Both the position numbers and the translations under genes were made by a program. Positions 62,314-64,000 of a stretch of 64,000 nt of DNA are shown here, one piece after another (positions within the stretch are counted from its first letter, which is position 1; the number at the start of each line of letters is the position of its first letter). This stretch comes from Acholeplasmataceae bacterium (GTDB lineage Bacteria; Bacillota_I; Bacilli_A; ML615J-28; CAG-698). The notes beneath the pieces were generated by a model that saw only the letters and a list, made by a program, of their open reading frames with translations, was not told where the DNA came from and did not search any database. The DNA is taken from contig DUTX01000008.1 of the NCBI GenBank assembly GCA_012841865.1, forward strand, positions 1-64,000, written 5' to 3'.

Positions 62314-63394
62314 AATTTACACCTAAATCTAACCAAGGTATCCTCATTTCTTTTCCGATTTGTGCATGTGCAAGCGCAGCAAAAATTAAGGCTGCAATTC
62401 CATAACTCCAATTATCACTCTTTGGTACAAAAGTATAACCTAATTTTGGAAAAGCATGAAGCGGAATTGTCGGCCCGCTGATTCCTGTTAAAACAATTTT
62501 TCCTTTTTTTGTTTTAATTTTAGAAAGAGCCGCTTCATATGCTTTGATACCAGGTTCTAAATACTCCTTACCCAGATAACCATGGTTTACACCATGAATT
62601 AATCCCGCCGCAATTAAAGTTGTCGCTGAGGTTTCTTCGTAGGAAGAGCGTAATAATAAGGTATTGAACATACCGTTTTCTTTCTGTGTTTTTACAACCG
62701 CTGCGGCCGTTTTATCTAAGATTTCAAGTATTTCTGCTCTATCTGAAAACTCTCCCAAATAATCGAGGATTGCGGGAAGGGCAAACAAAACCCAACCATT
62801 GCCTCTACCCCAAAACAGATTTCTTTTCGGATAAGCCTTTTTGCTTTTCACCCAATAGGAATGATACCAAAGCCCGGTATTGGAATCAAAAAGATACTTG
62901 GCGTACATCTTCGGTTGTCTTTTCGCAACCACAAGCACTTCTTCATCTTTCTCAAGGCGTCCGTATAAAGCCGGAAATAAAGCAAACATCACAAGGCTAT
63001 CCACCCAAATTGATTTCGGATAAAATTTACCTACAAAACTCCTGCCCAGATGATTGACGGCATCTTCAAGCACACGCGGTTCGTATAAGATATAATTAAT
63101 GCCTTCATTGGTAAGACTTTTGAAACGGTCCGTGCCTTTCATCTTATCAACGAGATAAGTAATCAAGATCGGAGCAACTCTGTCCGCATGATCTATTTTG
63201 GGTCGATTTTTTAAATAGTATTCACAATACTCAGTTAAATAGGGAAGACTTTCTTCGGTTCCTAAGTATTCATCTAACAAAAGCATTGCAAACCCTAACA
63301 ATGCTTCTCCCCACATCCATTTCATTTTCGGATGATTATTTTTCCTGTAATCACAAACTAAATCTATTACTTGTGCTAAGAAAGGATTAACCAT
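62306..63394 (-). CDS. GH105 unsaturated rhamnogalacturonyl hydrolase-like enzyme
   Basis: 362 residues, (alpha/alpha)6 barrel of the YteR/YesR type, no signal peptide. Family blocks are MKWMWGEALLGFAML, SIWVDSLVMFALFPALYG (catalytic-type Asp), NLFWGRGNGWVLFALP, RSSYEETSATTLIAAGL and the C-terminal DNWSYGIAALIFAALAHAQ. GH105 removes the unsaturated uronic acid left by pectin lyases from rhamnogalacturonan fragments, giving rhamnose-ended pieces; rhaBAD elsewhere in the window can use the rhamnose. Overlaps its neighbours on both sides by 8 bases. Confidence 0.88.
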   Translation of the reverse strand: MVNPFLAQVIDLVCDYRKNNHPKMKWMWGEALLGFAMLLLDEYLGTEESLPYLTEYCEYYLKNRPKIDHADRVAPILITYLVDKMKGTDRFKSLTNEGINYILYEPRVLEDAVNHLGRSFVGKFYPKSIWVDSLVMFALFPALYGRLEKDEEVLVVAKRQPKMYAKYLFDSNTGLWYHSYWVKSKKAYPKRNLFWGRGNGWVLFALPAILDYLGEFSDRAEILEILDKTAAAVVKTQKENGMFNTLLLRSSYEETSATTLIAAGLIHGVNHGYLGKEYLEPGIKAYEAALSKIKTKKGKIVLTGISGPTIPLHAFPKLGYTFVPKSDNWSYGIAALIFAALAHAQIGKEMRIPWLDLGVNYE

Positions 63395-64000
63395 GCTTTC
63401 TCTCCCTCTTTTTAAAGTTTAAATAGAGATATTTATGCTTGTATTCAATCTTATAATTTTCAAGTGTAGCCTTAGAATCAAGAAAAGGCAGTTCATAACG
63501 ACGATACTTTGTTGCCTCTATTTTACCATCAACTAAAAATACCGGTGTCTTTTTTATAAATATTTTTAAACAATGATTTGAATGATAGCTTATTGCCTTT
63601 TTATCAAGTATTATTTTAGATGAAATTATCGAATTATAAAAGTCATTAAAAGCAACCTCATCTAAACTAGCGACTGTAAGCGCCCAAGCTGTTTTCTTGC
63701 CTTCTTGAATCCATTCATCTTCAGAAACTTTCTTGATTTTCTTCAGGGTCTTTATTCCGATTAAACTATTCTTGGATCTTCCGATTAAATAATCTTCACC
63801 AATATACACCTTTTCAAATTTTGCTTCCGGAAAATATAAATGTGTGAAAAGTAGTCTTTTTCCTTCCAACAAACCTTTTCGCGGTGTTAGATCATAGTAA
63901 AGCAAAGCGGTATTTTCAAATTGCACGGCATAGGGATTGATTCCGTTTCCGACCCAGTATCCGGGCGAAAAATTCCGGGCATTATCGCTGAAAAAGGCTT
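63387..64000 (-). CDS. C-terminal part of a large protein, likely polysaccharide-lyase-like (runs off the window)
   Basis: The frame is open to the right edge, so the internal GTG at 63926 is not the start. The visible 204 residues include FSPGYWVGNGINPYAVQFEN, LFTHLYFPEAKFEKVYIGED, YLIGRSKNSLIGI and a C-terminal beta-strand segment. This 'GYWVGNG...P..vQ..n' and 'thlyfP...F' pattern is seen in C-terminal beta domains of large uncharacterised glycan-degrading proteins near GH105 genes. A lyase or hydrolase acting before GH105 is likely; the family cannot be fixed from the part seen. Confidence 0.6.
   Translation of the reverse strand, partial: AFFSDNARNFSPGYWVGNGINPYAVQFENTALLYYDLTPRKGLLEGKRLLFTHLYFPEAKFEKVYIGEDYLIGRSKNSLIGIKTLKKIKKVSEDEWIQEGKKTAWALTVASLDEVAFNDFYNSIISSKIILDKKAISYHSNHCLKIFIKKTPVFLVDGKIEATKYRRYELPFLDSKATLENYKIEYKHKYLYLNFKKRERKHG

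Overview
The window reads as chromosome from an AT-rich, low-GC Gram-positive bacterium. TGA is used as a normal stop (secA, yitT, gcvPA, galT-linked genes), so this is not a code-4 Mycoplasma. Long-form HPF, RF2, a T-box leader, YitT, DegV and RecX proteins, sigma-A type promoters and lipobox lipoproteins all fit Bacilli or a relative of the Mollicutes with a larger genome (Acholeplasma/Izemoplasma/Haloplasma-like). That placement is inference. Almost every gene is on the minus strand; only a partial gene at the left edge, a Cof phosphatase, the DeoR regulator and the AraC regulator are on plus. This suggests the replication fork runs right to left here. No phage, insertion sequence or CRISPR array was recognised.

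Layout from left to right. 0-12.8 kb is housekeeping: Cof phosphatase, an esterase, an unlisted 44-residue protein, recX, yitT, prfB (without the usual frameshift site), secA, hpf, a small Cys-rich protein, leuS, a DUF1189-like membrane protein and glutamate formiminotransferase. 12.9-18.3 kb is an SDR dehydrogenase plus L-rhamnose catabolism (rhaB-rhaA-rhaD) with a divergent DeoR regulator. 18.3-24.9 kb is a complete glycine-cleavage operon (lplA-gcvT-gcvH-gcvPA-gcvPB-lpdA). 24.9-35.8 kb holds a pseudouridine synthase, an EF-G paralogue, a surface lipoprotein with a ComEC-like metallo-beta-lactamase domain, an acyltransferase/DUF6320 pair behind a leader RNA, DegV, and small membrane or unknown proteins ending in an aldo/keto reductase. 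35.85-36.5 kb is an RNA-rich island: a self-contained unit with a strong promoter, a c-di-GMP-I-like riboswitch, a terminator and a short ORF, and a two-tRNA operon (Arg-CCG, Pro-CGG).

36.5-43.6 kb is a glycan locus (GH2, CBM9-type lipoprotein, GH43) under a LacI regulator; the GH43 gene has no normal start codon and looks 5'-truncated. 43.6-47.2 kb is an AEC transporter and a metNIQ methionine importer behind a T-box. 47.2-48.4 kb is decayed: a lacI tail fragment and a sugar-isomerase gene broken by a one-base shift in an A6 tract. 48.7-55.6 kb is a sugar operon (APH-type hexosamine kinase, galT, galE, a Gfo/Idh/MocA-GH109-like enzyme and a 664-residue putative glycosidase of unknown type) opposite an AraC regulator. 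56.7-59.9 kb is a tandem pair of WG-repeat-like lipoproteins. 60-61.1 kb is a zinc/cobalt-type CDF exporter with two promoters, each followed by a palindrome at the expected start site. 61.1-64 kb is a pectin-type operon: an edge-cut protein, GH105 and a DUF438/PAS protein, with overlapping reading frames.

Together the sugar genes point to a heterotroph living on plant or mucin-like glycans: GH105 attacks unsaturated rhamnogalacturonan pieces, the released rhamnose can go through rhaBAD, and galactose/N-acetylhexosamine can go through kinase-GalT-GalE. No sugar transporters lie inside the window. The most unusual items are the riboswitch-plus-short-ORF unit, the leader RNA before the acyltransferase, the galactose/hexosamine operon with its unassigned glycosidase, and the dual-operator metal exporter.
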